Positions 1 through 10,139 of a DNA stretch of 64,000 nucleotides are shown one piece after another (the stretch's first letter is position 1; each line of letters starts with the position of its first letter). A program made the translations under genes and the position numbers. This DNA is from Isochrysis galbana (taxonomy: Eukaryota; Haptophyta; Isochrysidales; Isochrysidaceae). The notes beneath the pieces were generated by a model, which was given only the letters and a program-made list of their open reading frames with translations, searched no databases and was not told where the DNA came from. Location: positions 5,323,921 through 5,387,920 of the forward strand of contig CM030935.1 in assembly GCA_018136815.1 (NCBI GenBank), written 5' to 3'.

Positions 1-1400
1 CGCAGTAGACGAGGGCGGCCGAGGCCTCTTGCAACCGCAGCCGCGTGAGCGACGGGCACTTTCGCACAAAGTCTGCGGCTCTTGATGGCGCATGTGTTTT
101 GCTGAACTTGGCCGAGGTGACGACGCCTAGCCACGCCGAGTGGACCGCACGGCAAGTCCTCCGAAGCGCTCGCTGGCCGTGCCAAGGCCACTTCAGCTTG
201 AGCAGGATGAGAAGGCAGTTGTCTGGGTCACTGAAGAACACCGCCGCGGACGATGAGGCCGGTGAGTGGTGCGGTGGTGTGGGGCTCGTCGGGATGGGGC
301 CGGCGAGGGACGCGGCAGGGCCCGGAGGACCGGGGATGAGGGCGGGGGCGGAGACCGGTGCCATCATCAAGGAGCGATGGCGCCGGTCGGGGCGAGCGCG
401 GGAGAGAGGCCCCGAAAGATGAGGCGAGTTGTTCACTGGACGGAACCTTTATTTTTAAGGTGGTGTCGCCACGGCGAGGAGGGGGGGGCGGCGCGCGAAG
501 CCGCCCAGCCCCTCCAGCTGCCATGCGGCCTGGCGGCTGTTGTGAGCGCTGTGATGCGCTAAGCGGCTGGTGGAGAGGCCAGTGGATGTGTGGTCCCCGG
601 CCGCACCCGCGCACAGCGCATCATCGCACCGTCTTGTAGAGATGCGATGAAGTCAGGGAAAGGCGCTCCAGATTGCCTGTGTGAGACGATCAGAAGGGTA
701 TGTGGCCGAAAGGGGCGCGGCCAGGGAGAGAAGGGTGGTCGGTCCGTTCAAAAAATGTCATAAGGCGACTCTTTCACCGTAAGGGCGCCCGCCTGCAGGG
801 TCCACAGCTGTCGTTGCTGGCATGTGCGGCTTTGCTTGGCACGTCTCCGCGCGGGGACCTGCACTCAGCTGTGAGGCTCACATGGCAGTCTGCCGCGGCT
901 ATGCGTGCCGTGTGACTGTCGGGAGGGAGGTCAGACACATTGGCCAGCGGCCTAGGGGGTCTTCCGGCCGTGCCGACGCCCAACTTCCTAGCGTGAACCC
1001 GTAATGGCGTATGGGGTGTCATCGTGCCGATGAACGAGGTGTAGTTGCTCATGTCGACCAGTGTTTGAGATGAGGCGCAGAATTTTCTGCCGTGAGATTT
1101 TCGTCTGCCTGCCTCCCAAACCATGTTCGCAATGCAGTTGCAACAATGTTACTGGACATGTCATGCATTTAGGCATGCATTTGTGCGCGCGTCTTGCAGA
1201 GGTTCTGAGCATAAATGGTTTCTGAGTGGTGTGTTTGTACTACTATAAGTTTTAACTCGGCTCATTCTCATGCAATGTTCCTTGAATCTGCTTTGGATGG
1301 GTCGCAAATTTGGATGATAGGAAGGTGCTCATATTTGAAAACTCGCAATAATTCCCTGTAGCGATCCCCAGCACCTCCAATTCATCTTCTACTCTTCTAC
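1..1400. other. No supported gene
   Basis: I read both strands and found only short, overlapping open frames without recognisable domains, splice pattern or repeat homology to the rest of the window. It may hold the end of a gene that lies to the left, but nothing in the sequence lets me say so. Confidence 0.5.
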
Positions 1401-1506
1401 ACAACTCAACTCCGAGCCTGACGGAGTCTCAGATTCTAGATCAGAGGCCACTATTGGGTCAGCATTAGTAGGCCCTCTCACAACGGTCGGCTGATAGACG
1501 CGGATA

Positions 1507-2094
1507 TCACATGCATGAACCACGGCTTCTTCCGCCTGCACCGTCACGACGGGACTCCGGAATGTATAAACGAAGAGGAGCCTCTTCCGCTTCTGAGGAG
1601 CGGTAGTAGAGTAGGCCATCGCGAAGGAGGAATCGGGAACTTTTCTTCGACGACGAGCTAGAGTCAATCGAAGAGGGAGCTTTCGGAAGGATCGACTCGA
1701 GTTCAGAAAGGATCGAGCTAGCGAACTCGTCGGTAGAGAGCGCTTGACGGAATTCGTCGGCATGAGGCACGCCCACATCGAGATACGAGGAGGTAATCGA
1801 CTCCGAAGATTCCGATGCTTGACGAGCGAGCCTATCGTTTGCTTGTTGGCGGCGAGCGGTGAGGGTGGATGAAGTAACCGCGGCGGCGACTATGTCGTGA
1901 ATTTCAGAAGAATCGAAAGAATGGGCGTCACTCTCCTCGAGGGCTGCAACCGGTGGCCGCGGCGACGTAGGACAAATGGGAGAAGACTCGGATATCGACG
2001 ACGTGGAGACGGGCTCGGAGGACGGGATTGACGAAGAAACTCGGAGAAGTGGGGTGTCGGACGGCGGCGACGGACGCCGCGGCCGCGAGGCCAC
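1507..2094 (-). pseudogene. Ty3/gypsy-type pol fragment
   Basis: The last part of this frame reads FLLRDGLLYYR followed by LRLYIPES. This is the stretch that in Ty3/gypsy polyproteins lies between RNase H and the zinc-binding head of integrase. The residues before it are Ser/Glu-rich linker. The HHCC finger and catalytic core of integrase do not follow: similarity stops near position 1510 and the frame then runs into unrelated sequence, so this is a broken fragment. The upstream Met is arbitrary. The family assignment rests on motif recognition only. Confidence 0.55.
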
Positions 2095-2157
2095 CGGTGA
2101 GAGACGTGAAGGGCATGGCTTAGAGGCTCGCCACGCACGGGCTCACGGACGTTCACG

Positions 2158-2266
2158 TGTTAGTCAATCCGGGCCTCAAGGCCCAATACACGAGATGCGG
2201 GCATCGAACCCACACTAGGATAGACCGCGTTTACGCCGCCGAATACTACTCCACGTGGAGATGCAA
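2158..2266 (+). pseudogene. LINE endonuclease fragment
   Basis: Read on the plus strand this codes for a peptide containing QYTRCG, TRIDRVYAAEYYSTWRW. The same peptide, with a few changes, is encoded on the minus strand near 56260-56370 inside the intact LINE endonuclease frame. The DNA is close to identical over about 100 bases. It is a stray piece of the same LINE family, inserted in the opposite orientation and lacking the rest of the protein. Confidence 0.85.
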
Positions 2267-2664
2267 CTAACTTTATAGTTAGACACGATGGAGCGCGCCG
2301 GCGCGCCTCTCCTCTCCTTCGGGCCCCCCGCCGAGGGCGGCCCCCCAGCCCCCATGGACCTGTCGCAGTCGAAGCGACCGCGTCCGCCGTCGGAGGCCGA
2401 GCAGGTGTGTGCGACCCCGGTCGCACCCCGCGGCCCGTGGCCTCGGCCACACCTGCCAAGACAGACATGCTGGCCCCCCACATGGGGGGTGGCAGTCTGT
2501 GGACCCCAACACACCACCACCACGACCACACTTCCTCATCCTCCATGGGCATGCCTTATGGCAGAGGCCCCTCTCACCCTGGTGACGGTCGCGCTGCCAC
2601 GAGGTGTCGTTCCGTCAAATGTGGGACATGAGTCGAATTGAGCGATCGAATGTCCACAGTTGTA
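2264..2664 (+). mobile_element. Short LINE-derived element: hairpin, MERAG head, tail
   Basis: The unit opens with a hairpin (CTAACT, loop TTAT, AGTTAG at 2267-2282). An ATG at 2288 then starts a Pro-rich frame beginning MERAGAPLLSFGPPAEGG, resembling the MERAP start of the LINE ORF1 at 58589. After about 315 bases it joins a tail starting GGTGTCGTTCCGTCAA at 2603 and ending CACAGTTGTA near 2664. The same tail occurs at 31176, 51035-51096 (-) and 63532-63595 (-). A closely related MERAG head lies at 39363-39680 (-). I read this as a non-autonomous element made of a 5' head and a 3' tail. Whether the tail is the true LINE 3' end cannot be shown here because no intact LINE 3' end is present. 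Confidence 0.6.
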
Positions 2665-2689
2665 CACATAGCGTTATTTTAAAATTAAA

Positions 2690-2743
2690 TGTAGACTAGC
2701 GTAACATTCCCTGCTTCCCGCTCTTTTGACGGAACGCGACTTC
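2690..2743 (-). repeat. Tail-2 repeat
   Basis: On the minus strand this begins GAAGTCGCGTTCCGTCAAAA and runs to a TGTTACGCTAGTCTA end. Related copies lie at 30292, 37091 and 49691 on the plus strand. It shares the core GTTCCGTCAA with the tail-1 repeat that ends about 25 bases to its left, so the two tails face each other. Confidence 0.6.
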
Positions 2744-2925
2744 GGCGGCGCGACTCGAGACCGGGTGGCCCTCATGGGCACAACATACTGGTTGCAAGCA
2801 TTGACAAACCGCACAACACACACCCCTGTCAAGACAGGGAGGAATGGCCAGCAGGGAGCCGATGGCAAGCCCGGGCTTCAAGAAGAGCTGCACGCTACTC
2901 TCCCTCCCAACCTCTAGACCTCGCG

Positions 2926-3103
2926 ATGCTCACCACCGATCAGCCCACCCCTGCCCCTCAGGAGCTAGACTCTGAAGAAGAAGACTCCAACATGGACACT
3001 GATGCCACGTACGACATGTCGTTCCACCAGGAGGGCGACCTCACTCTACTCGACACGACGGTCTACGCCGCCATCGTCGAGCTTCTGCTTGAGCTCGAGG
3101 GTG
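2926..3103 (+). pseudogene. Acidic coding fragment abutting an LTR
   Basis: The frame starts MLTTDQPTPAPQELDSEEE and is acidic, then runs directly into the LTR that begins at 3104. It may be part of a retroelement polyprotein or of a host exon into which the LTR landed. No domain is recognisable. Confidence 0.35.
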
Positions 3104-3398
3104 TGTCGCATCCGCGATCGACTTCCGACCGTAGGCGTCTTCGAGCCCAGTCGTTCTTGTTGCCGCGGAGTTTTACTCGTAATTTGTAGAACTCTTCATT
3201 CGTAACTCGCCCCTCGCTCCTTGCCGTTGCGCCCCTTTGTGGCCTGTCTCGCTCCTGTTTCGCTCCTTTGCACCTTGGGCCTTGCCCTGCCTTTGGTCCC
3301 TCCTTGCTGTCGTTCCCCCGCGCTCGCTCTCGCCCTCGTCGTAGGTGTTCGTCGCTGCGGACTTTTCCCCCGCGCGAAGCCTACCCTCTCGAGGGGCG
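3104..3398 (+). repeat. Truncated LTR, family A
   Basis: It begins TGTCGCATCCGCGATCGACT and matches the first 290 or so bases of the complete units at 50039-50905 (+) and 38272-39215 (-), with scattered substitutions. It stops at 3398, where G-rich tandem repeats take over, so the 3' part has been lost. Confidence 0.85.
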
Positions 3399-4030
3399 CT
3401 GAGAGACGCTGGGAGACGCTGAGGGACGCTGGGGAACGCTGAGGGACGCGCTGGGGGACTTTCGCGCGGGGGGGGGGGTGAGGGAAGAGAAGACGGCGTC
3501 TCAACGCGCGGACGCGGAAGAGAGCCGCCGTCTCGGCGCGCGGAGGGGGGGGGAAGAGCCGCCGTCTCGGCGGCGCGGAGGGGGGGGAAGCGGCAAGCGG
3601 CGGAGGGGGGGGAAGGAACTTTGCGGAGGGGGGGGGGGAAGGACCGCCGTCTCGGCGCGCGGAGGGGGGGGAAGACCGCGCGGAGGGGGGGGGGGGAACG
3701 GCAGAGGGGGGGGAACAGCGGAGGGGAAGGGGAGGAGCGGAGGGGAGCGAGCGAGAGAGGGGAAAGCGAGAGAGGGGAAAGCGAGAGAGGGGAGAGCGAG
3801 CGCGGGAGCAAGAGCGCAGGAGCGAGACCAAGAGAGCGAGGCAGCGAGGCAGCGAGAGAGAGGCAGCGAGAGAGAGGGAGGTGGGGGAGAGCGGGGGAGA
3901 GCGAAGGAGCGCGAAGGAGAGAGCGAGAGCGAGGGGGAGAGAGCGAGAGAGGGGGGGAGCGAGAGAGGGAGAAGGGAGAGTGAGAGCGAGGGGGAGAGAG
4001 AGAGCGCGCGCACCCGACCGAGCGCCCTCG
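3398..4030. repeat. G-rich and purine tandem arrays
   Basis: Three arrays follow each other. First comes a 12-13 base unit around GAGGGACGCTGG (3398-3465). Next are units around GCCGTCTCGGCGCGCGGAGG with long G runs (3510-3720). Last is GAGCGAGAGAGGGG-type purine sequence (3735-4010). Large open frames on both strands are by-products of this composition. The middle array resembles 20700-20835. Confidence 0.8.
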
Positions 4031-4063
4031 CCCGGCGAGAATTCGTTAGAGAGCCCCCCCCCC

Positions 4064-4160
4064 GGTACTGTTTTTGGGACTGTTTTTGTCTGTTTTTCTA
4101 TGAAGGCCAAAAACAGACTGTTTTTACTGTTTTTGGACCCCCCCCACTGTTTTTCCCATC
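4064..4160 (+). repeat. Iterated-motif repeat, copy with ACTGTTTTT
   Basis: ACTGTTTTT (or CTGTTTTT) occurs six times in about 95 bases, with the inverse CAAAAACAG in the middle next to GAAGGCC. The unit ends CCCATCTAGG. The minus strand of 7748-7873 has the same backbone in the same order, but every motif reads ACTGTATTT there. Confidence 0.85.
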
Positions 4161-4173
4161 TAGGACCAGGATC

Positions 4174-4300
4174 TGAGCCCAGGGAGAATCCGAATCTGCA
4201 CGCCTGGAGCGACCAAGACGAACATAGAAGACGATATATAACGACGAAGGCACGTGCCCATGCCGAAATTTTCATGCCAGGAGCCAGGAGGCCTGAAGAC
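4174..4300. repeat. Repeat shared with 20954-21080
   Basis: About 120 bases starting GAGCCCAGGGAGAATCCGAA are repeated in the same orientation at 20954-21080. Differences are scattered. On the minus strand one frame is conserved between copies (both contain GVQIRILPGL), which hints at an old coding piece. Confidence 0.8.
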
Positions 4301-4408
4301 AACAGTGCCAGGAGAGTGGGTGGTTCCTCCCCCACAGCAGGGGAGGAGTCGAGAGAGGGCGGGGCTCGTGCCCACCCCATGGGCGAACCAAGTATAAACT
4401 TAGTTGAA
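4290..4408 (-). repeat. Hairpin-led GC-rich repeat
   Basis: On the minus strand it opens with AACTAAGTTTATACTTGGTT (an 8-base stem with one G-T pair and loop TTAT), then CCCATGGGG and Pro/Gly-rich sequence ending at CCTGGC. Copies occur at 8704 (+), 24447 (-) and, without the hairpin, at 33115-33180. Confidence 0.8.
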
Positions 4409-4655
4409 TACTATTTCAAATAGAAATTCAAAATGAAAGTGAACATAATACGTAGTAAAAGCAATCTAACGCGAAGCAAATAGGCGCTCATGGACAGCGA
4501 AGGGCAAGGGCAGGCGTTGTATCTCGCTAAGAAAGGACCACGTGCCATTTGATCGTGTGCACATCTTGTTCACGAGCATGCAGCACCGGGGAAAAGCCGC
4601 CGCGCATTGGCGACAAGAAAGGCGGAGGGCCGCGGAAGGCTCGCCAAACTGATGG

Positions 4656-7436
4656 TCAATCGTCCTCCTCAACACTAAAACCGGCCGTCGGGCCCATTCT
4701 AGCACCCAGGCCCCGCCCCCGCCCCAACATCCCTCTACCAACACCGCCACGCCCCAACATCGCTTTCCCAATGCCAAGAGATACTTTACTCACACCAACC
4801 GGCGGTGTTGGTGGTGCATCGGCCGTAGCGGTGGCCAAGGGAGTGTTGGCACCAATAGCGGTGGCCACAAAAGTGCCGGAAGAGATTGCTTCGGGCGGGG
4901 CAGGCCGGCTCATTTGAGCCCCAAAAGCTGTGATCCCCAACTCAACTGAAGCTCCTTCACTAGAGGTAGCCTGTGTGCGTGCCCCCGCCGCCGCTGCCGC
5001 TGCCGCTTGCTGAGCCGCGACCATCGCAGGATCAAGCCTGGCCTTCTTTGGTTTAGCGTTACCCTTGTTCGCTTTAGCGCGCGCCTGTGTGCGGTGGAAA
5101 GGCGTGGCTCAACGCATGCATCAGCACCTCGCCACCCGATACTAGGCACAAGCGGAGCCAGCATAGTGTAGGGCTATTGCGGCAGCTCGCTAGCACTACG
5201 GGACTTGCCTTTTCGGCCTCTCTCATCTCTTTGAATCGTTTTTTGTGGTGGTGGTCATATGAAGATAGGTGGTTCTCGTATTCGGTCACCTGACGCGAGT
5301 GCATGGAGCCTTGGGTTCACCACGAGGCAAGCGGAAACAAAATGGGATTCCGATAGGTCTCCGAGCAGCCTTGGCCTCTCCCTGTAGCCCGCTGGCAAGG
5401 TCCAACCTCTCACCTTGACGTACTGCTTGTCGCAGACGTCACAATAGAAGCATTGGATTTCGGCCTCCCTTGCAGAGCGAATACACTCTTGACGCGCGTG
5501 TGCCGCCTCGCGCTGCTGCCGCTCCTCAACAGATTCGCGGTCGATGCGCTCACTCAACATCTCGCGACGTGCTTCGGTTGCCTCCTGTCCATGCAGCCGA
5601 GAATGCGGAGTATGAGATGTTTGGGCATACGGAATACTCTATGAACATTTATTGTCTTGCACAGATTGGTCACGAAGCCGTTACGTCGCCCAAATCCCTA
5701 CCAGAAGTAGGGTTGGATTTACTGCATGACGAACCTTGGCAGCAGTCGCGTACTCACTGTCCTTGCCCAATCCAATTGTGGTACCGAAGTGGATCTCCCG
5801 GAGGCGCACCTGAGAAACAGCCCATGGGGAAGAGCTAGTGAGGCAAATCGTCCTTTGACAACCTGGCACTCATGTATGCAAGAGCGCCGTCGCAGCCCAA
5901 GCTCTAAATCTCGGTCCCCATCGCCGCCTCGGCAGCATGCAATACAGCTGAGACTTGGTAAGGAGCCCGTGGGCTACGTACCGGCTCTAGCAAGCCATCG
6001 CCACGTTTGCCCAACCCGGAATTCTCGCGCCAGCCCATCTTGCGCAGGAGTATGTAGCCACGATTCTCTCCGCTCAAGGGTGTGCTCATGGATGCCATCT
6101 CTACGCCGGTGCTATCAAAAGACTGAGTCGGACGCTCTGTAGCGCTCATCAGCAGCGAGCGGCCGCCCGAACCACCCTCCGAGTCGAGTTCATCTTCAAG
6201 CGCCGACGTCCACTGTGCGTCACGCTCAGCTAGTGTCATCGACATCGACCCACTGCCAAAGCGGCGCGCCAAGCCACCCATGCCGCCCTCCACCTCCTGC
6301 CAGCGTATATTGCTAGCAGTATGAGCGATCGGGAGGCTAGTCGCGCTCAACGCAATTCTTCGAGGATCCGCAACGCTAACCGGGAGGGTGAGCTGACCAG
6401 CAACAGCGGCAAGCGTGTAGTCCACCCCGTGGAGCAGTGGGGCTGCCGGTGTAGAAAACGCGGTAGCCGAGACGGCGGCGGCGGCGGCGTTCGCCGCTGC
6501 TGCCAAGTCAACACTTGACACAATGGACGACACATTGCATGCCGGCGCATCACTGAACAATGACCGACGCGGCGCCCCCTCCTCTGCCCCTTCTAGGGTG
6601 GCGCCGTGAGATGCCGCAACTGACGATGTCGTGCCCAGTGCCTCCCTCATCACGCACTTCGCCTCCTCCTCCCTCCGTGCGAGAGGAGCAGGTGGAAGAG
6701 CTTGGTGGGTCAATGTTGTCGAAGAAGCCAGTGCACGTGCCTCCAACAACTCGCTTGGCTGCAAAGGGTGTGGAGATTCAAGTTTCCCGTGCCCAAAGCT
6801 GTGTGTAGGCTCTCCTCCCAGGCGTCGATCTCGATCCATGTCCTCCCAATCTCTGTCTCTGTTTCCATCTCTCTCCCTCTCGCGGCCTCTCTCGCGGCCT
6901 CTCTCATGGTCCCTCTCGCGGCCTCTCTCGCGGCCTCTCTCATGGTCCCTCTCGCGGCCTCTCTCGCGGCCTCTCTCATGATTCCTCTCGCGATCCCTCT
7001 CAAGGTCCCTTTCGCGGTCCCTCTCGCGGCCTCTCTCGTGATCCCTTTCGCGGTCCCTCTCGCGGTCCCTCTCGGAGGCCCTGCCTCGCTCCCGCTCGCT
7101 CGCTCTCTCCCAGCCCCTTGCTCCTCCTCTTTGCCAGCCTCTGTCTCGTTCCAGGTCTCTCTCTCTCCTCCTCTCCCTGTCTCTCTCCCTGTCTCTCTCC
7201 CTGTCTCTCTCCCTGTCTCTCTCCCTGTCTCTCTCCTTGTCTCTCTCCCAGTCCCTCTCCCGCTCCCTCTCCCACCCTCTCTCTCTGCCCCCGTTCCTTC
7301 GCCCAGCCCTCTCCGTACAGCTGTGCTCGCTCGAACTGCGGCTGCGAGACGTGCGCGGGCTCCTCCTCTGCCCCGCCGAGCGCCGCGAGGGCGAGAGGCT
7401 GCCCGAGGCGCCCCGCCGCCTCTCGCCGCCGCCCAT
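4656..7436 (-). CDS. GPATCH8-like G-patch and C2H2 zinc-finger protein
   Basis: A nuclear RNA-processing protein by family. Five exons join in frame: 7436-5982, 5809-5735, 5584-5414, 5289-5209 and 5084-4656, giving 736 residues. Residues 1-240 are rich in Arg-Glu and Arg-Asp dipeptides, as in splicing factors. The G-patch lies at about 459-485 (GYILLRKMGWRENSGLG). A long charged stretch leads to a C2H2 finger, C558-x2-C561-x12-H574-x5-H580, followed by HKKRFKEMREAEK. This order and spacing match GPATCH8/ZNF804-type proteins. The Ala/Gly-rich tail ends GFSVEEDD. Introns 1-3 are GT-AG; intron 4 (5208-5085) has the donor AAG/GCAAGT. The start is the first ATG of the open frame, and an upstream exon cannot be excluded. 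Binding of spliceosomal DEAH helicases is a family expectation, not seen here. Confidence 0.88.
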
Positions 7437-7747
7437 CCGCCCCCTCTCCCCACCCGCCCGAGCGCCGCCACCCCGTCCCCCCCCCTCCGGTATACTCTAG
7501 CACGGGCCGGCCCATCCATGGTTAGAGTTTTCTTGTCTGTGCTGGTTTAATCCTAGTGCTGCGCGTCCGAAGGCCTCGACGGCAACGGAGCCCCTCCCCC
7601 GCGATGGGGGTGTGCGCGGTTGGTGCATGGCTCGTCCGGTGTATGCGGTTAGGTATGCTAGCCAATAAGATGCTCTACAATACAATTTTTGACGTGGACG
7701 TGGACGTGGTACCCCATACCCATATACCATATACCATGTACCCATAC

Positions 7748-7873
7748 CCGTACTCGCCCTAGATGGGAAATACAGTGAGGGAGAGTGCAAATACAGTAAA
7801 TACAGTCTATATTTATATTTGGCCTTCGTACAAATACAGTGAAATACAGTCCCCAAATGCCAAATATAGTAGG
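7748..7873 (-). repeat. Iterated-motif repeat, copy with ACTGTATTT
   Basis: On the minus strand ACTGTATTT recurs five times, with one further relative ACTATATTT. The shared landmarks GAAGGCC and CCCATCTAGG are in the same order as at 4064-4160. The inner inverse block is CAAATATAAATATAG where the other copy has CAAAAACAG. Confidence 0.85.
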
Positions 7874-7957
7874 GTTTTTTTCCTTTTCTCTTTTTTTCCC
7901 CTTTTCTCCATATCTCTTTCGTCTTTCGCTCGCCGCTCGCGACTCGCGACTCGCGAT

Positions 7958-8587
7958 AACTAAGTTTATACTTAGTTCAGCCTGGGGGGGCGCCTCGCGT
8001 CCCCCCTCTCAGGCACCAATTCCCCTCCGGGGGGCCTGTCGGTCATCCCCATGCTCTGCCTTTTGGCATGAGCAGGGCACTCAACACTCAACACAACCAC
8101 CCATACCCCCAGTGGGCGCGGGGCGCGAGGCGCGAGCCGCGAGCCGCACTCCCTGGCCCGCTTGGGCCTGCTCTCGTATTGACTCCCCCCCCCATCCCTG
8201 GTCGCCAGGCAGACAGGGGCCTCTGGGCGGCACCCAGGGCCAGCGAGGCAAGCGTGGGAGAGGCAGGGGCAGGGGGGGCCACGGGCTGAGCCCCAGCCTC
8301 CACTGCCCCTTGAGCTGCCCTGGCTGGCCCTCTGGATGCCCCCAAAGGACCTCTGAGAGCAGGCTGTTGCTGTTGCGCGCCGCATGGCAACGCGCCGCAG
8401 GGAGAGAGGTGGATGAGAGCGAAGCGAGGGAGAGGGGGGATTTGCACCCCCCCCGATGGAGTGTGGTGAGAAATGGAAATGAGAAACGAGCCCCGTTTGC
8501 CGTTTGCGTTAGCAAGCGGGCGGAGAGGGGCGGCTGGCGACAGGAGGGGGGTGAGGAGGGAGAGGCTCAAGACGCCTATGGGGTTAA
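7958..8587 (+). repeat. Hairpin-led GC-rich repeat
   Basis: It starts with a perfect hairpin, AACTAAGT, loop TTAT, ACTTAGTT (7958-7977). About 600 bases of GC-rich sequence follow with no convincing gene. The part around 8205-8370 (GGCCAGCGAGGC, GGGAGAGGCAGG) recurs at 9000-9090, 24060-24260 (-) and 44150-44290. Confidence 0.7.
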
Positions 8588-8703
8588 CTACTTTTATAAG
8601 TAGGAGGCCAATGGGGGCCTCGCGCCCCCCTCTCTCCATCGCAGACACCCCCTGGGTGGGCCTGCACAACCAACCTCAGCCCCTGCCTGCTGGCAGGGGC
8701 TGC
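8588..8703 (+). repeat. Hairpin-led GC-rich repeat, different stem
   Basis: It begins CTACTT, loop TTAT, AAGTAG (8588-8603), then GAGGCCAATGGGGGCC and CGCGCCCCCC. The sequence after the hairpin resembles that after the hairpins at 7958 and 8704, but the stem is different. Confidence 0.7.
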
Positions 8704-9215
8704 CAACTAAGTTTATACTTGGTTCACCCATGGCGGGGCACGAGCCCCCCCCCTCTCTCCACTCCTCCCCTGCCATGGGGGAGGAACCACCCACTCTCCT
8801 GGCACGCCTGATGGCCTGCCAGGAGCACACTGACATGCTGACCCATCCCTCTCCGCACAGGCGTGCCTGAATGCCTGAATCGCACGCCCTGGCCTGTCGT
8901 GGCCAGCCAATCCCTCTGACCAACCCCTCCTCCCCCTGGGCCCCCCTGATCAGTGATCAGGACCCCCCAGCCAGCTCCAATCGACTGGCAAGGGCTCGAG
9001 AGCCAGCGAGGGAGAGGCAGGAGGGGCCAGGGCCATGCCCCAGCCTCACCTGCCCCCTGAGCTGCGCTCCAAGGCCCCTGCCGGCCACCTGGGGACCTGA
9101 AGAGGGGCCGCAGGCGCGCGCCATGGCCAGAGCCGCAGGGAAGAGAGGAGGAAGAGGGAAGAGGGAGGGGAGGGGGGAGTGGCAGCTCTCCCCTCCGGCG
9201 TTTACGTGTCTTCTC
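8704..9215 (+). repeat. Hairpin-led GC-rich repeat
   Basis: The opening hairpin AACTAAGTTTATACTTGGTT is followed by CACCCATGGCGGGGCACGAG and a stretch shared with 4290-4408 (-) and 24290-24447 (-). From about 9000 it continues into the block rich in GCCAGCGAGG and GGGAGAGGCAGG. No gene is supported. Confidence 0.7.
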
Positions 9216-9230
9216 GCCCCGTTTGGGTAA

Positions 9231-9755
9231 GAGAAGACGGGTCCTCCCGATCACGATACGGCTCGCCCCGACCACCCCGACAATTGGCGATATAGGACAG
9301 GCGATGGCGCCCATTCGCCGTACTACTGTCAACCGTTCATCCGCTTCCTTTGCGAGGGCGAGCCGGAGATTCCCGACGCCCACCGCGCCTACCTTCGTCG
9401 TCTCGTCGTCCTCGGCCGCAACCGCCGTTAGGGAATAGGCGAGGCCGCCGCCATATGCTTCGTTGACTTCTCGATTCCTCGGCGGCCTGGACCGCCACCC
9501 CTCTCGCTTCTCGATACTTCTGTCACTCCCTTTCGCGTTTCATTTCGTACCTCTAACGTTTCGCCTCTCCGATCTACGAGCTCGCCGTCCCTCGGACGGC
9601 TGAGCAAAGCCTTCTTGTTGTCTTTCCAACCTGGGGATGCTACCCTAGGTTGCGATGCCGTCGTTCCCGAAATTCGCGTCTTCGTTTCAGTCGTTCAATC
9701 GATCCGGAGTCACCCTCATCTGCTCATATGTGGTGGGGAATACAACAGCCGGCTT
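9231..9755 (+). pseudogene. Broken coding stretch of unknown family
   Basis: One frame stays open for about 175 codons apart from a single TAG near 9437. Before the stop it includes YYCQPFIRFLCEGEPEI and AYLRRLVVLGRN, and after it ICFVDFSIPRRPGPP and LSKAFLLSFQPGDATLG. The mixed, non-repetitive composition looks like former protein. A retroelement structural gene is one possibility. I do not recognise the family. Confidence 0.35.
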
Positions 9756-10139
9756 AGTGCTTAGTGAGAAAATGGAGGCGAGCGAGCCGTTTGCTTGCAC
9801 CACCAACGCCCGCGGGCCTATCGCCTATCCGTTGCGGGGATAGGGATAGATCACCGGCCCATGGACCATCCATGGTCCATGGATTGGGCGCTTCTCTGGT
9901 CTCTGGAAGCAGTAGCAGACTCCATCGCGCCCCAATCGCATGAGCATGAGTTATTGTTGCTTGGGTGAAAGCGCTGGAGTTTAAGTCCTTTGTACTAGGC
10001 AATCGTTGGCGGCACACACATAGCGTACGCACAAGCTAACAGCTGGATGCGCTTCTACAACGTGCAACACGCTATAAGTTGGATAGAGGCAGAACACGAC
10101 GGAGAAACCGTGCAGTGCAAAGGCGACCTATGCACCATA

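Noticed and set aside
3173-4423. Large open frames on both strands (up to nearly 400 residues)
   Set aside because: They are Ser/Pro/Leu- or Arg/Glu/Gly-only translations of purine/pyrimidine tandem repeats, open in several frames at once, with no domain.
6702-7550. Plus-strand frames opposite the G-patch exon
   Set aside because: They are antisense readings of the Arg-Glu/Arg-Asp repeat; the minus strand has the real domains and consistent splicing.
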